Below are positions 38,142-47,996 of a stretch of DNA of 64,000 nt, piece after piece; within the stretch, counting starts at the first letter, position 1; every line of letters begins with the position of its first letter. Source of the stretch: JAGQOZ01 sp041399205 (GTDB lineage: Bacteria > Planctomycetota > Planctomycetia > Pirellulales > Pirellulaceae). The stretch lies in contig JAWKTK010000020.1 of NCBI GenBank assembly GCA_041399205.1, positions 129,066 through 193,065 on the forward strand, read 5' to 3'. Under the pieces are notes generated by a model. That model had not been told where the DNA came from. It saw only the letters and a list, made by a program, of their open reading frames with translations, and did not search any database. Made by a program: the position numbers and the translations under genes.

Positions 38142-38843
38142 CTAAACGTAACTGGCTTCCATTCCCAATCGCATTTTCAGTTCTTCAAACTGCTCTAAAT
38201 ATTCGTCGCTGGATGAATGCACATGTTCTGCTTCCGTGATGAACTTCATTTCTTCGTCACAGCGAACACTGTAGCGATGCAGGATGTCTTCGTAGTCGGT
38301 CAATTCGTTCCCGTAAACGATTAACAGTTTATGTTCGTCGAATTGGACTTCTTGCGGAATGGAAGGATTCAGCACCGCAATGCCTGTGCAACCATCGTTG
38401 GTCAGCAGGTCTTCAAAGTCCCAGAGCGTGCTGAGCAGAACCGGCATGTCCATATGTTCTCGATACAGATCGGTGTGACCCGATCCGTCGCGAGAATGGC
38501 TGGTTTCCAGAACCACGTCTACCACGTTACCCAGCGGTTCTAATAACTCGATAAATAGTTCGAACAGGTTTTCGGTCGATGCGGCGGCCATCAGGACCGG
38601 CATTTCCGAATTCGAATCGGCGTCGTGATAGCGATCATGGCGAAATCCTTGCTTGGGCACCACCTTGAGGTCATAGGACGGTCGGACCGCCTCTGTCAAC
38701 GTGAATTCACCATAGCGACGCACACCCAAATGCGTTTCCAATTCTTCTTTGGAGATTGCATCAAAGCTGCTGTTCGCGGTCGTTTCATTTTCAAACGATT
38801 CATCCTGAAAGACGTTTTTGAAGAAGTTCTTCAGAAAGCCCAT
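38142..38843 (-). CDS. Conserved-looking acidic protein of unknown function
   Basis: A 233-residue acidic soluble protein with no signal peptide or membrane helix; the first residues (MGFLKNFFKNVF) form an amphipathic helix that could touch the membrane. Asp/Glu-rich segments such as SDEYLEQFEELKMRLGM are helical. The middle (MPVLMAAASTENLFELFIEL and VDVVLETSHS) looks like an alternating beta-alpha domain. No family recognised. It is followed directly by tandem array 3. The intact frame and sensible codon use make it a confident gene with unknown role. Confidence 0.75.
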   Translation of the reverse strand: MGFLKNFFKNVFQDESFENETTANSSFDAISKEELETHLGVRRYGEFTLTEAVRPSYDLKVVPKQGFRHDRYHDADSNSEMPVLMAAASTENLFELFIELLEPLGNVVDVVLETSHSRDGSGHTDLYREHMDMPVLLSTLWDFEDLLTNDGCTGIAVLNPSIPQEVQFDEHKLLIVYGNELTDYEDILHRYSVRCDEEMKFITEAEHVHSSSDEYLEQFEELKMRLGMEASYV

Positions 38844-39103
38844 CGTATTCCTCGGTCATTTTCAAAGGTGGCTTGGATCTTGAAGTGGACTCTGCGCCAA
38901 GCAAGAATCCATGCAACTGTACTTCACGCGGTACATCGGTCTGTTTCCGATTTCCATTTCCGTTGACTCGTATTCAGAAACGTGCCCGCGTAACTGTTAC
39001 ATTCGGCCTAACGACCAGAACGGAATTCGATCACAATTCTCGCCTTCAACTCGTTCGGTCGACTCTGGCAAAACCCTAGCACGCAAATTGACGATAAACC
39101 GAA

Positions 39104-40708
39104 ATGTTTAAGCAATATCACTCCAAACTGCATGTACTTGACCGCATGATGCTTTCCTTCAACAAACCGCGAGCTCGTGTGGATGTCCGGCAACTTTGCC
39201 TGCTGTTCATGTTGGTTTTATGCGGATGTCGACAGCCCGATCCACTCGCCGAATCAAATGACGACACGCCACACCCAGCAGCGACCGTCACGTCGATTGA
39301 CCAGTGGGAACAAATTCGCATGTTTGGCCAATCGGCCGGATATTCTCACTACACGTGCACCATGATCCGAGACGATCGGTTTCCGCAGCACAATCAGGTT
39401 GTCCAGTATTCGCGCAACATCGTGCTGTCTCTGCGGCGATTTGGACAATCAACCGATCAGCAGATTCGCTATACCAGCTGGGAAACTCGCGACGGCCAAC
39501 TACTCGCCGTTCGTTCGGAAATGCAGACCGGCTCCCAGAACTTGATCAACGACGGAGTGATCGCGGACGGCCAACTGGTCATTTCCAGCAATCAATTACC
39601 GTCTTCAGAAAAGCGAATGGCCTGGCCACCCGAAGCACTTAGCTATTTTGGCGTCGAACAGTCGTTGATCCAACAACCACTAGAAGCGAACGAACAGCGC
39701 GGCTTGATCATTTTGCAACCGATTGATCACTCACTGGCCGAAGTCACGTTAACGGCGCAGGACTTGGAACAGCTTGACATTCAGCACCAACCTGTGTCTG
39801 TACGCCGAGTCCGCATGAGCACTCGTTTGCCCAACGGCCAAGAAATTGAGAGCCTGGTCTGGGTGAATTCGCAAGGCATCATCGTTCGTTCGGAAACCGC
39901 CGGACAAGTGTTTGAAGTAACCGACTCAGAAACGGCAATCCGTTCTGGCCAACAACGAGCGGACATCACGTCAAACATTACCATTCCCAGTTCGCCCATT
40001 GCGAACCCCGATGAAACTCGGCGCATTCGATACCGCATGAATTTGGACACGGCGACCAACCATGCTCCCTTTCCGGCGTCTCGCTTTCAGCAAGTGACAC
40101 AGCTATCAGACCGGTCGTTCGAAATTGTGGTGACCGAATCCAAATCGTTCTGGCACACAAACCAGTCGAAGCCCCAAGAAGACGTGCTACTTCCAGCAGA
40201 GATCTCGGCTTCGCTGGAATCGAACCAAATCATCACGTCAGACGCGGCCGAAGTCCAATCGCTGGCCCAACAGATCGACCAGACAGCAGTCACTCCGGCC
40301 GCCATCGCGGTTGCCTGCGAACAACTGGTGTTCGATACGGTGGACGAAAAAAACTTCTCCACGGCGTTTGCTACCGCCGCCGAAGTCGCTCGATCCAAAT
40401 CGGGCGATTGCACAGAACATGCAGTTTTGCTGGCGGCGTTGTGTCGAACGCAAAACGTGCCAGCTCGCGTTGCCCTAGGGCTGATCTATGTGCCGGCAAC
40501 ACAAGAATTTGCGTATCACATGTGGACCGAAGTCTACGTTCAGTCTACTTGGGCGCCGCTGGATGCGACAAAAGCACAATCCGGCACGTCGGCCTGCTAC
40601 ATCAAGATTGCCGACGCCAGTTTTGACGACGGCAGCCCGCTGCAAGCCCTGCTGCCCGTCGCCAAAATTCTGGGACATGTGACGTTGGAAGTGGTGGAAA
40701 TCGATTAA
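39104..40708 (+). CDS. Transglutaminase-like lipoprotein
   Basis: A protein of up to 534 residues. ATG 39104 is the longest start; ATG 39146 is equally plausible because it puts the lipoprotein signal (LCLLFMLVLCGC, lipobox LCGC) near the N-terminus. The C-terminal transglutaminase core has the catalytic Cys in SGDCTEHAVLLAALCR, His in YHMWTEVYV and Asp in WAPLDATKA. The N-terminal ~300 residues are beta-rich and resemble planctomycete proteins without assigned function. Bacterial transglutaminase-like lipoproteins are generally peptidases or crosslinkers of the envelope. The gene stands alone between two divergently oriented neighbours. Confidence 0.85.
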   Translation: MFKQYHSKLHVLDRMMLSFNKPRARVDVRQLCLLFMLVLCGCRQPDPLAESNDDTPHPAATVTSIDQWEQIRMFGQSAGYSHYTCTMIRDDRFPQHNQVVQYSRNIVLSLRRFGQSTDQQIRYTSWETRDGQLLAVRSEMQTGSQNLINDGVIADGQLVISSNQLPSSEKRMAWPPEALSYFGVEQSLIQQPLEANEQRGLIILQPIDHSLAEVTLTAQDLEQLDIQHQPVSVRRVRMSTRLPNGQEIESLVWVNSQGIIVRSETAGQVFEVTDSETAIRSGQQRADITSNITIPSSPIANPDETRRIRYRMNLDTATNHAPFPASRFQQVTQLSDRSFEIVVTESKSFWHTNQSKPQEDVLLPAEISASLESNQIITSDAAEVQSLAQQIDQTAVTPAAIAVACEQLVFDTVDEKNFSTAFATAAEVARSKSGDCTEHAVLLAALCRTQNVPARVALGLIYVPATQEFAYHMWTEVYVQSTWAPLDATKAQSGTSACYIKIADASFDDGSPLQALLPVAKILGHVTLEVVEID

Positions 40709-40738
40709 TCCAACGTCCGCGAACGTCCTGCGTGCAAA

Positions 40739-43256
40739 TCACTTCGATTCGCGGTTTTGCGATCCCGGAGTCGGCACTAAGGATCTCCATTGCTGGCCGT
40801 CGGCCGTTCGCCCGAACGCCACGTCCTTGTCCTGAGCACCAAATTTGACGTAGTCCAGCAGTTGATTTCCACGCGCATCGGTGTCGCTCAGAAAAATCTG
40901 TTCACCTTCCGCCGCCAGTTTGAAGTTGCAATGCAAATCTCCTTCCTTGGACTTCTTTTCATCCGCCCAAATCAACAAGTAACCGCCAGGAGCGATCACT
41001 GTTCCTTCCGGAATCTTCCATTTCTGGACGGAATGAGCGTTGTCGGAAAGGTACATGCCACTGACGTCCACGGCCTTGCCGGAACGGTTGGCCAGCTCGA
41101 TCCAGTCTGAAAATTTTCCTCGCGGACTCGGCACGGTCGATTCATTGGAGGCCATGAATTCATTGATCACCACGTCAGACGCCGCAACTTCGGGCAGTTC
41201 GGCCGGGCAGAAACTTCGGTTTCACTGGCGGCAAAGAATACAGGAACTTGAGCGTCCGGCAAGGATTCAATTGCTTCGTACGACAACAAATACTTGCGTC
41301 GACCTTCAAAGAACGATTTTAGCGAACCAGGTGATTCGTCCGAATCGTCCGTGCGAGTCGCATTGATGAAAGCGTCGGTCGAAGTCGTCTTCTTGACGTC
41401 TTGCTGAACTTCTTCTTGGATCAAACTGCGGTACGCGGCGATACTGTTCTGCAGTTCGGACCAATCGAGCGAATCTTGCGCAATCGTTTTCACGCATTGC
41501 AGGTAGCGTTGCTTCAATGCCGGTACGGCTAGAAGCTGGCGGCGAAGCGGCATGCGTTCATTGTCAATATTGACCAACGGATCCAAATCAACGCCACCGT
41601 GCCCCGGTCCACCCGGCCCGCCAAAGCCTCGGCCACCACCTGGACCACCAAAGCCTCGCCCGCCAGGGCCGTCCGCCACCAAAGTCGCCAGGGCCAAAAC
41701 CAGGAGGCCCGACCTGCGTCGGTCGGTCTGGCCGATCTTGCGGTTCGGGTCGTTCTTCCGCCAATTGATCGCCAGCTCGGTCAGCTTGGTCGCCTCGATC
41801 CGCCGTCGGCCCATTCGCATCGTCGGGTCGAAATCCACGCCCGCGTCCGCCTCGGCCACCTGGGACCACCCGTCCACCGCCTGTGAAATGCTTCGTTCAT
41901 GTCATGTGGTACAAAGTAGAACTTGCCATTGGGACTTTCGTAAATACTGTAGTCACTGGCTCGAGGTCCAGTAGCCGTCGCTGTTGACCAACGCCACATC
42001 CAACGCCAGGAACCAGAGAATGCTGTCGACGTCCGCGATGTTGGCGAGTTCGGATTCCAAGGATTCCGGTGGAGTTGAATTCAAGATTTTGCAAAAGCGA
42101 ATCAAGTCTTGCCACGCTTCGGGCGAATCATCCGATTTGATGGTGTAGCGGCGTTTGTATTCTTCGATATCGTCACCTAAATCGCGAAGTCCACCGTCAG
42201 CTCCCGGATTGCCTCGGACTTTCCAACGGTTTCCCTGCTTCGTACCAAAGTTTTCTTTGATAAAGTCCTTGTTGAATTGCTGGACGTTGGTAAAGACGCC
42301 CCACGATTCGCCATTGATGACCACGTGAACAAAGTTGGCTTTGGGTGCCGGGATATACTTTCTGGCAATTTGCGAATACAGCACCGTGCTCATTAATGAA
42401 GCGTCACCGTTGGCATTCAACAGATTCAGCGTGGAATAGCCGTAGAGTTCTTGATCCGAATGAACATAGTCCACAGACAAATTCAGAGAGCGTTTCATGC
42501 CGGTGGGCACCATGCCATAACTGGACATGCCTCGGAAATGCACTCCTACGTTCTCGTATGACTTGCCATCGACAGTCATGCGAGCCGGAACATCGACGTC
42601 CGTGCCGTGGAACGCTTCTAATTCTTTTTCCCAGTCGGCGTTTTCGAATTCCAAAAAGATGGTTCGCAGAACCGAAGTATCATAAAGATCAGCGTCGGGA
42701 ATTGAGCGACTTGATCGGGCGAAACTTTCCGGCCTGGTTGAGGTTCACCGCCACCGAATCGACCACCACCGGGTCCACGACCACCACCGGGGCCTCGTCC
42801 ACCACCGGGCCACGACGACCGGGGATCGCCGTCGGACGCCAGTGATTTGCGAGCTTCAGCGCGTTCGGCCTTGTTCAACCAGCCGTTTTTGTCGGCGTCG
42901 TATTCTTCCAGAACAGCTCGTTCATCGCGACCAAATCCGCCCGGACCTCCAAAGCCGCGTCCACCTCCCGGGCCTCCAAAGCCGGGACCACCAAAGGGCA
43001 TATCCGGCAGCAGTTCTTGCGGCGTTAACTGTCCGTCGCCGTCGTTCATCTAACGAGCCTTAAGCGACGCGACAGCGCCGGCCAATTCGTCTTGATCGAT
43101 TTGACCATCTCCGTTTTTATCCAGCGTTTCGATGATCGGCAAAGGTGGTGGTCCAAACTGCTGCGTGCACTTCGAACGCAAACAGACCGATTCCCAGAAA
43201 ACCCAATGCTGGCACCGTTCGCACGTGCGTTGCCAGATACTATGGCCGCACTTCAT
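40739..43256 (-). pseudogene. EF-hand/CotH/lamin-tail protein gene with many frame breaks
   Basis: Minus-strand pieces form one protein: a broken signal peptide (VPALGFLGIGLFAFEVHA in a shifted frame), EF-hands (DKNGDGQIDQDEL; DADKNGWLNKAE), Gly/Pro-rich linkers (GGPGFGGPGGGRGFGG), a CotH-like domain (NVGVHFRGMSSYGMVPTGMK, NGKFYFVPHDMNEAFH), then a lamin-tail domain (VVINEFMASNESTVPSPRGK). Breaks occur in the signal region, at an in-frame TAG at 43050, and near 42650, 41960, 41885 and 41190. Two Gly-rich linkers repeat the same motif. Such proteins are thought to be exported and calcium-binding. The density of breaks suggests a pseudogene or a stretch of poor consensus. Confidence 0.7.
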
Positions 43257-43387
43257 ATCGCTTTCTCCTGTGGAAGAACTTGTTATCGCACGAAGCTATT
43301 CAACACAGGAAGTTGCGGAAAGTTGCGTTCAATCAACGAGGCATCGAATGGGATTTTTTTCACCGGGGATTCACAGGAAGTTGCGTT

Positions 43388-43918
43388 TCAATCCTTCATA
43401 TTACCGATTCGATTTCCGGCAAGGTGGAACGTACAGCTCACTCTCCCTCTTGACTGGAGATGCGATTCGTTGGAGTGAAGATTCAGTTCGGACGCAGATT
43501 CACACAACGGAACGCTGGGATTGTTCGGATCTAACATTTCCGCCAACGTGGACGCTCGGAACACGTCTTCCATATCTTTCAATGCGTCGTCCATTCGTCG
43601 ATGAAGCGAACAAAGCCGAGTCCCGTGGGTCGAGATTTCCAGATGGACAGGATGCGATACGCTGAATGGGCTCCACGGCGTTCACAATGTCCAAAATAGA
43701 CAATTCTTCCGGCGAATGAGCCAGAGAAACGCCGCCGCCAACGCCTCGCTGTAAAACCACTAATCCCTTTTGCCGCAAGCCCCTGGAGCACCTTCGACAC
43801 AAATAGGGGAAGGCACCTTGGTGGCCGCCGCGATGTCGCTGGTCTTGCAAGAGCCACCCTGGTTCTTTGCCAGGTAAACCATCGCTCGTAACGCGTATTC
43901 CACGGTCTGAGAAAACAT
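43388..43918 (-). pseudogene. Rrf2-family transcription regulator, several frameshifts
   Basis: ATG 43918 opens a clear Rrf2 N-terminus (MFSQTVEYALRAMVYLAKNQ, then TSDIAAATKVPSP). After frame changes near 43800 and 43765 the rest reads SKVLQGLAAKG, LVVLQRGVGGGVSLAHSPEE and SILDIVNAVEPIQRI, then CPSGNLDPRDS, and in a further frame LCSLHRRMDDALKDMEDVFR. The wing and dimerisation helix fit the family, and Cys residues in the CPSG and LCSLH segments match those used by Rrf2 sensors for clusters or redox. The gene diverges from a protoglobin gene, so it probably regulates it. At least three shifts are needed. Confidence 0.75.
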
Positions 43919-43955
43919 CTATTTACCCTGCCAAACCTTCGGATTATACCAGACC

Positions 43956-43984
43956 TTGACATCCAATTTAATGCACCCTAGACT
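43956..43984 (+). promoter_or_regulatory. Possible sigma-70 promoter for protoglobin gene
   Basis: A perfect TTGACA (43956-43961) is followed after 17 bases by TAGACT (43979-43984, 4 of 6 matches). It lies in the 119-base gap between the divergent Rrf2 and protoglobin genes, 53 bases before the GTG start. A small GGTGATTCCACC dyad (44007-44018) nearby could be a regulator site, but this is weak. Confidence 0.35.
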
Positions 43985-44037
43985 TCGTTGCCGTTCATTA
44001 GACTAGGTGATTCCACCATATAATCAAGGATATCAGC

Positions 44038-44632
44038 GTGAAAACAATTGACGAATCCAGACTCGAAAGCGACCTGCCGTATCGGTTTGAATATCTGACT
44101 GAATTCATGGGATTTGACGAAAAGGACATTGCGACCATTCACGGCGCCGCCCCTCTTTTAGCACCCATTGGTACCAGCGTTGGTCGACGCTGTCTACGAC
44201 AAACTCTCCGGATATGACGCTACCTGGCGACAGCTTTGCAGCTCGTCAGCACGGATATAAGGGCGAAGTTAAAGGTAGCGTTCACGAATTGCAAATGACA
44301 GATGACGTGATCGCGTTCCGCAAAGAACACCTCGCTCGATATCTTACCAAACTGGTAACCGAACCATACGACGGCAAATTGGTGACATACTTGGATTTCG
44401 TCGGTAAGATCCACGCCTCTTTCGGGCGAAAGCAATTTCGGTACCGCTGGTTCAGATGAACGCGTTGATGGGCTTTGTGGCTGACGCATTCGTTTCGACC
44501 ATTCTATCCCTAAACCTGGACACAGAGACCCAATCTGCCGCCTTGCGAGCATTCAACAAGTTACTGTGGCTTCAAAACGACTTGATCGTTCGGCATTATC
44601 AGGACGAAGCCGCGATCCCAGCCGGTTCGTAA
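44038..44632 (+). pseudogene. Protoglobin, several frameshifts
   Basis: GTG 44038 has AAGGA eight bases upstream. The reconstructed ~198 residues read LPYRFEYLTEFMGFDEKDIA, then after a shift near 44170 LVPALVDAVYDKLSGYDATW. A second shift near 44225 leads to FAARQHGYKGEVKGSVHELQ and KEHLARYLTKLVTEPYDGKL. A third near 44420 leads to VPLVQMNALMGFVADAFVST and LRAFNKLLWLQNDLIVRHYQ, ending at TAA 44630. These segments match single-domain protoglobins, haem proteins that bind O2, CO and NO. The divergent Rrf2 gene suggests control by NO or redox stress. Whether the three shifts exist in the cell needs checking against reads. Confidence 0.78.
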
Positions 44633-44662
44633 AGTCCATCGAACAGCTGATTGATATCCATG

Positions 44663-44707
44663 AAACGAGCAACCATGACGCCAACACTGGTTGCTCGTTT
44701 CTCTTTT
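44663..44707 (+). terminator. Rho-independent terminator after protoglobin
   Basis: A perfect 12-bp stem, AAACGAGCAACC (44663-44674) and GGTTGCTCGTTT (44689-44700), with a 14-base loop and a CTCTTTTT tail, 30 bases after the protoglobin stop. The rest of the gap to 44969 shows no gene, and I see no glycine-riboswitch pattern before gcvT. Confidence 0.9.
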
Positions 44708-44969
44708 TAACACTTGGCCGTTCGAGAAATTCCTTCGCAATGCCGTCCATTATTCCCGCGTTTGCCCCTGGTAAGCGTGATTCAAACGGCTAAAATCGCC
44801 AATGAAAGCTTTGGATACTGCCTGCCGATTTGATTTTGTGCAAATTGGAGCAGGCCGTTTGTTGTTTTGGCATCTTGGTGGCGATTAATCAGTTGGCTGA
44901 CGCGCGTTTGACGTGTCCAGTCCAGCGTGGATGCATGGTTAATCGGCACGCGAGTTTTTGGGAAATGGG

Positions 44970-46100
44970 ATGACAGATACGCTGGCAAAGACTCCGTTGC
45001 ACGATTGGCATGATCGCCATCAAGGAAAATTGGTCGACTTTGCCGGTTGGGCCATGCCGATTCACTATGGTTCGATTTCTAACGAACACATTGCCACTCG
45101 TCAAAACGTCACTCTCTTTGACGTTTCGCACATGGGCCGAATTTCATTCGAAGGGCCCGACGCCGCAGACCTGCTCAATCATATTCTGACTCGAAACGTC
45201 CTGAAACTTCGCCCCAACCAAGTTCGCTATTCGGTCATCACCAACGAATCGGGCGGAATACTGGACGATGTCTTGGTCTACCATTGGCTGGATTCGGCCG
45301 CTTCGCCTCGCTATTCACTGGTCGTCAACGCCAGCAACCGAAACAAAATTGTCCAGTGGATTGATGATCACCGAGGTTCGTTCGATGCGAAGCTGATTGA
45401 TCACACCACGCAGACAGCCATGATTGCTGTCCAAGGGCCCAAGGCCATTCAAACGGTGAACCAACTGGATGCGTCCATCCCGTTTGCCGAATGGAAATAT
45501 TACACCGGTCAACCGGTTTCGTTTTGCGGGTTGGACTGTTTCATTAGTCGCACGGGCTACACCGGTGAAGATGGACTCGAGCTAACCATCCCGGCCGAAT
45601 CAGCCTTGGGCATTTGGGAACAGCTGATCGAAGCTGGCCAAGCGTTTCAAATTCAGGCTGCCGGTCTGGGAGCTCGAGATACCTTGCGACTGGAAGCGGC
45701 CATGCCGTTGTACGGACACGAACTGGACGAAGCGACCAATCCCATCCAAGCGGATCTTGGTTTTGCCATCAACTGGGATCACGAATTCATTGGCAAAGCG
45801 GCGATAGAATCAGCCGCGAATGCAGCATTGGATCGCCAGCGAATCGGCTTGATGCTGGACGGAAAACGAGTGCCTCGAGAAGGTTATTCGATTTTGGATG
45901 CTGCCGGTCAACCATTGGGAACGGTGACCAGCGGAACGTTCGCTCCAACGCTACAAAAGTCGATTGCCATGGGTTACGTCATACCGTCGGCAGCGGCAGT
46001 GGGCACCGAATTGTTTGTGGATATACGTGGTCGCCACGAGGCGGCTCGGGTTGTGAAACTTCCGTTTTACAACCGCAACTCGTTTTCGAAAGGATCTTAG
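44970..46100 (+). CDS. gcvT: Aminomethyltransferase (glycine cleavage T protein)
   Basis: A 376-residue enzyme that takes the aminomethyl group from lipoyl-H protein onto tetrahydrofolate, releasing ammonia. ATG 44970 is preferred to the TTG 12 bases upstream. Family hallmarks are LHDWHDRHQGKLVDFAGWAM at the N-terminus, VTLFDVSHMGRISFEGPDA, the folate-binding SRTGYTGEDGLEL, and the C-terminal GTVTSGTFAPTLQKSIAMGY. It is the first gene of gcvT-gcvH-gcvPA-gcvPB; gcvH starts three bases after its stop. Confidence 0.97.
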   Translation: MTDTLAKTPLHDWHDRHQGKLVDFAGWAMPIHYGSISNEHIATRQNVTLFDVSHMGRISFEGPDAADLLNHILTRNVLKLRPNQVRYSVITNESGGILDDVLVYHWLDSAASPRYSLVVNASNRNKIVQWIDDHRGSFDAKLIDHTTQTAMIAVQGPKAIQTVNQLDASIPFAEWKYYTGQPVSFCGLDCFISRTGYTGEDGLELTIPAESALGIWEQLIEAGQAFQIQAAGLGARDTLRLEAAMPLYGHELDEATNPIQADLGFAINWDHEFIGKAAIESAANAALDRQRIGLMLDGKRVPREGYSILDAAGQPLGTVTSGTFAPTLQKSIAMGYVIPSAAAVGTELFVDIRGRHEAARVVKLPFYNRNSFSKGS

Positions 46101-46103
46101 ACG

Positions 46104-46499
46104 GTGAAGCCAGAAGAACTTCTTTACGCCAAAACACACGAATGGGCCGCCATTGAAGATGTTGACGGTCAAAAAATTGCCACCATCGGGATTTCGGCCT
46201 TTGCTGTCGAACAGCTGACAGATTTGGTGTACATGGATTTGCCGCAAGTGGGCCAACAAGTCACAGCCGGAGATTCTTTTGGTGAAATCGAATCAGTAAA
46301 GGCGGTTAGTGATCTGTACAGTCCCGTCACGGGTGAAATTACCGAAGTAAATTCTTCGCTGCCGGACAAATTGGAAGTATTCAGCGACGACCCTTATGGC
46401 CAAGGCTGGATCATGAAGGTTCGCATATCGGACGAAAGCAGCCTCAGCGACTTGGCCGACTTTGCCGCCTATCAAAAACAGTGTGCCGAAGAAGGCTAA
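46104..46499 (+). CDS. gcvH: Glycine cleavage system H protein
   Basis: A 131-residue lipoyl carrier that shuttles the aminomethyl group between P, T and L proteins. It starts at GTG 46104, three bases after gcvT, with AGGATC upstream. The lipoylated lysine lies in GEIESVKAVSDLYSPVTGEI, with the flanking hammerhead fold residues (EWAAIEDVDGQ; LVYMDLPQVGQQV). Usual family length. No lipoate-attachment or dihydrolipoamide dehydrogenase genes are present in the window. A CCTGTTCTGTAG direct repeat follows the stop (46515 and 46530). Confidence 0.97.
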   Translation: MKPEELLYAKTHEWAAIEDVDGQKIATIGISAFAVEQLTDLVYMDLPQVGQQVTAGDSFGEIESVKAVSDLYSPVTGEITEVNSSLPDKLEVFSDDPYGQGWIMKVRISDESSLSDLADFAAYQKQCAEEG

Positions 46500-46625
46500 C
46501 CCGATTTTCCGATCCCTGTTCTGTAGCATTCCTGTTCTGTAGTTCCCCATCGGTAAAACGGACGGTCAGTTCATGGCCTTGCGCCCCATTTAGACTCACT
46601 CGCACTTGTTAAACTCGGAGCTCTC

Positions 46626-47996
46626 ATGCCTTATTTCTTCAATACGGAAGATGACATCCAAGCGATGCTGGATTCGATTGGTGCCGCTTCGATTGCCGAA
46701 CTGTTTGAACAGGTTCCAGAATCACTTCGCTTGAATCGACCGCTGAACTTGCCGGCCGCCATGGGTGAACTGGAACTGACTCAGCACATGACCGGTTTGT
46801 CGAACCGCAATCAAAGCGCCGGTGACAGCATTTGCTTCTTGGGCGGAGGTAGCTATGACCACTTCATACCGGCAGTGGTGGATGCGTTGGCTTCTCGCGG
46901 CGAATTTTACACATCGTATACGCCGTACCAACCCGAAGTGAGTCAGGGCAATTTGCAAGCCATGTTTGAATACCAAACATTGATTTGCCAATTGACCGGC
47001 ATGGACGTGTCCAATGCCAGCCTGTACGACGGCGGCAGTGCCGTAGCAGAAGCCGCCTTGATGTCGATGACCGTCACCAAGCGGCACGACAAGATTGTTG
47101 TGGCTTCCACACTGCATCCGGAATTTCGCCAGATTCTGGCAACGTATTTGGCTTGCCTGGGAACGGAATTAGTCGTCGTCGAATCAGAAAACGGAATTGT
47201 CACGCCACAAGCCGTGGCCCAAGCTACTGACGACAAAACGGCTTGTGTTATCGTTCAGTATCCCAACTTCTTTGGCGCAATCGAAGACGCCGCGGCCATT
47301 GGCAAAGTCGCTCGAGAAGCAGGTGCGTTGTTCGTAATGTCGTTTGACCCTATTTCGCTGGGATTGCTCAAACGACCTGGCGATTTAGGAGCGGACATTG
47401 CCGTGGCCGAAGGGCAAGGACTGGGAACTCCGATGTCATTCGGCGGACCGTACTTGGGAATCATGGCATGCAAAGAGCAGTTCGTTCGCCGCATGCCAGG
47501 TCGAATTGCCGGCCAAACGAAGGACGCTCGAGGCCGTCGCTGTTGGGTGCTGACGCTGCAGACGCGCGAACAGCATATTCGCCGAGACAAAGCGACCAGT
47601 AACATCTGTACGAATCAAGGATTGTTTGCTCTTCGCGCCAGCATCTATCTATCTGTCATGGGACCGCACGGACTCCGCGACGCGGCTCATCTGTGCTTCC
47701 AGAAAGCCCATTACGCGGCACAACAGATTGCGGCTTTGGATCGATTTCAATTAGCCTGGAACCAGCCGTTCTTGAAGGAATTTGTCGTGCAAGATCAAAG
47801 CGGCCAAGTCCAAGAACTGCTGGACGACGCCACCGAGCATGGTTACTTGGCCGGAGTTTCCTTAGCGCCGTGGTATCCAGAACTGGCCGACTGCTTTTTG
47901 GTAGCGGTTACCGAACGCAGAACCAAAGACCAAATCGATTCGCTCACTCAATACTTAGCACAAGCCTCCAAGCTGGAGACCGTTAGCCATGCGTAA
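46626..47996 (+). CDS. gcvPA: Glycine dehydrogenase (decarboxylating) subunit 1
   Basis: A 456-residue N-terminal half of the split P protein. It pairs with subunit 2 to decarboxylate glycine. The sequence begins MPYFFNTEDDIQAMLDSIGA and shows the conserved SFLGGG-type CFLGGGSYDHFIPAVVD and YTPYQPEVSQGNLQAMFEYQ segments. Split gcvPA/gcvPB is typical for many non-proteobacterial lineages. The gene follows gcvH after ~125 bases, and its stop overlaps the gcvPB start by eight bases. Confidence 0.96.
   Translation: MPYFFNTEDDIQAMLDSIGAASIAELFEQVPESLRLNRPLNLPAAMGELELTQHMTGLSNRNQSAGDSICFLGGGSYDHFIPAVVDALASRGEFYTSYTPYQPEVSQGNLQAMFEYQTLICQLTGMDVSNASLYDGGSAVAEAALMSMTVTKRHDKIVVASTLHPEFRQILATYLACLGTELVVVESENGIVTPQAVAQATDDKTACVIVQYPNFFGAIEDAAAIGKVAREAGALFVMSFDPISLGLLKRPGDLGADIAVAEGQGLGTPMSFGGPYLGIMACKEQFVRRMPGRIAGQTKDARGRRCWVLTLQTREQHIRRDKATSNICTNQGLFALRASIYLSVMGPHGLRDAAHLCFQKAHYAAQQIAALDRFQLAWNQPFLKEFVVQDQSGQVQELLDDATEHGYLAGVSLAPWYPELADCFLVAVTERRTKDQIDSLTQYLAQASKLETVSHA

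Noticed and set aside
41552..41974. Pro-rich plus-strand frame (PGPPGPPKPRPPPGPP)
   Set aside because: It is the complement of the Gly-rich linker of the broken CotH gene, so the collagen-like look is an artefact.
44780..44969. Possible glycine riboswitch before gcvT
   Set aside because: I looked for the conserved glycine aptamer core and tandem arrangement and did not see it.
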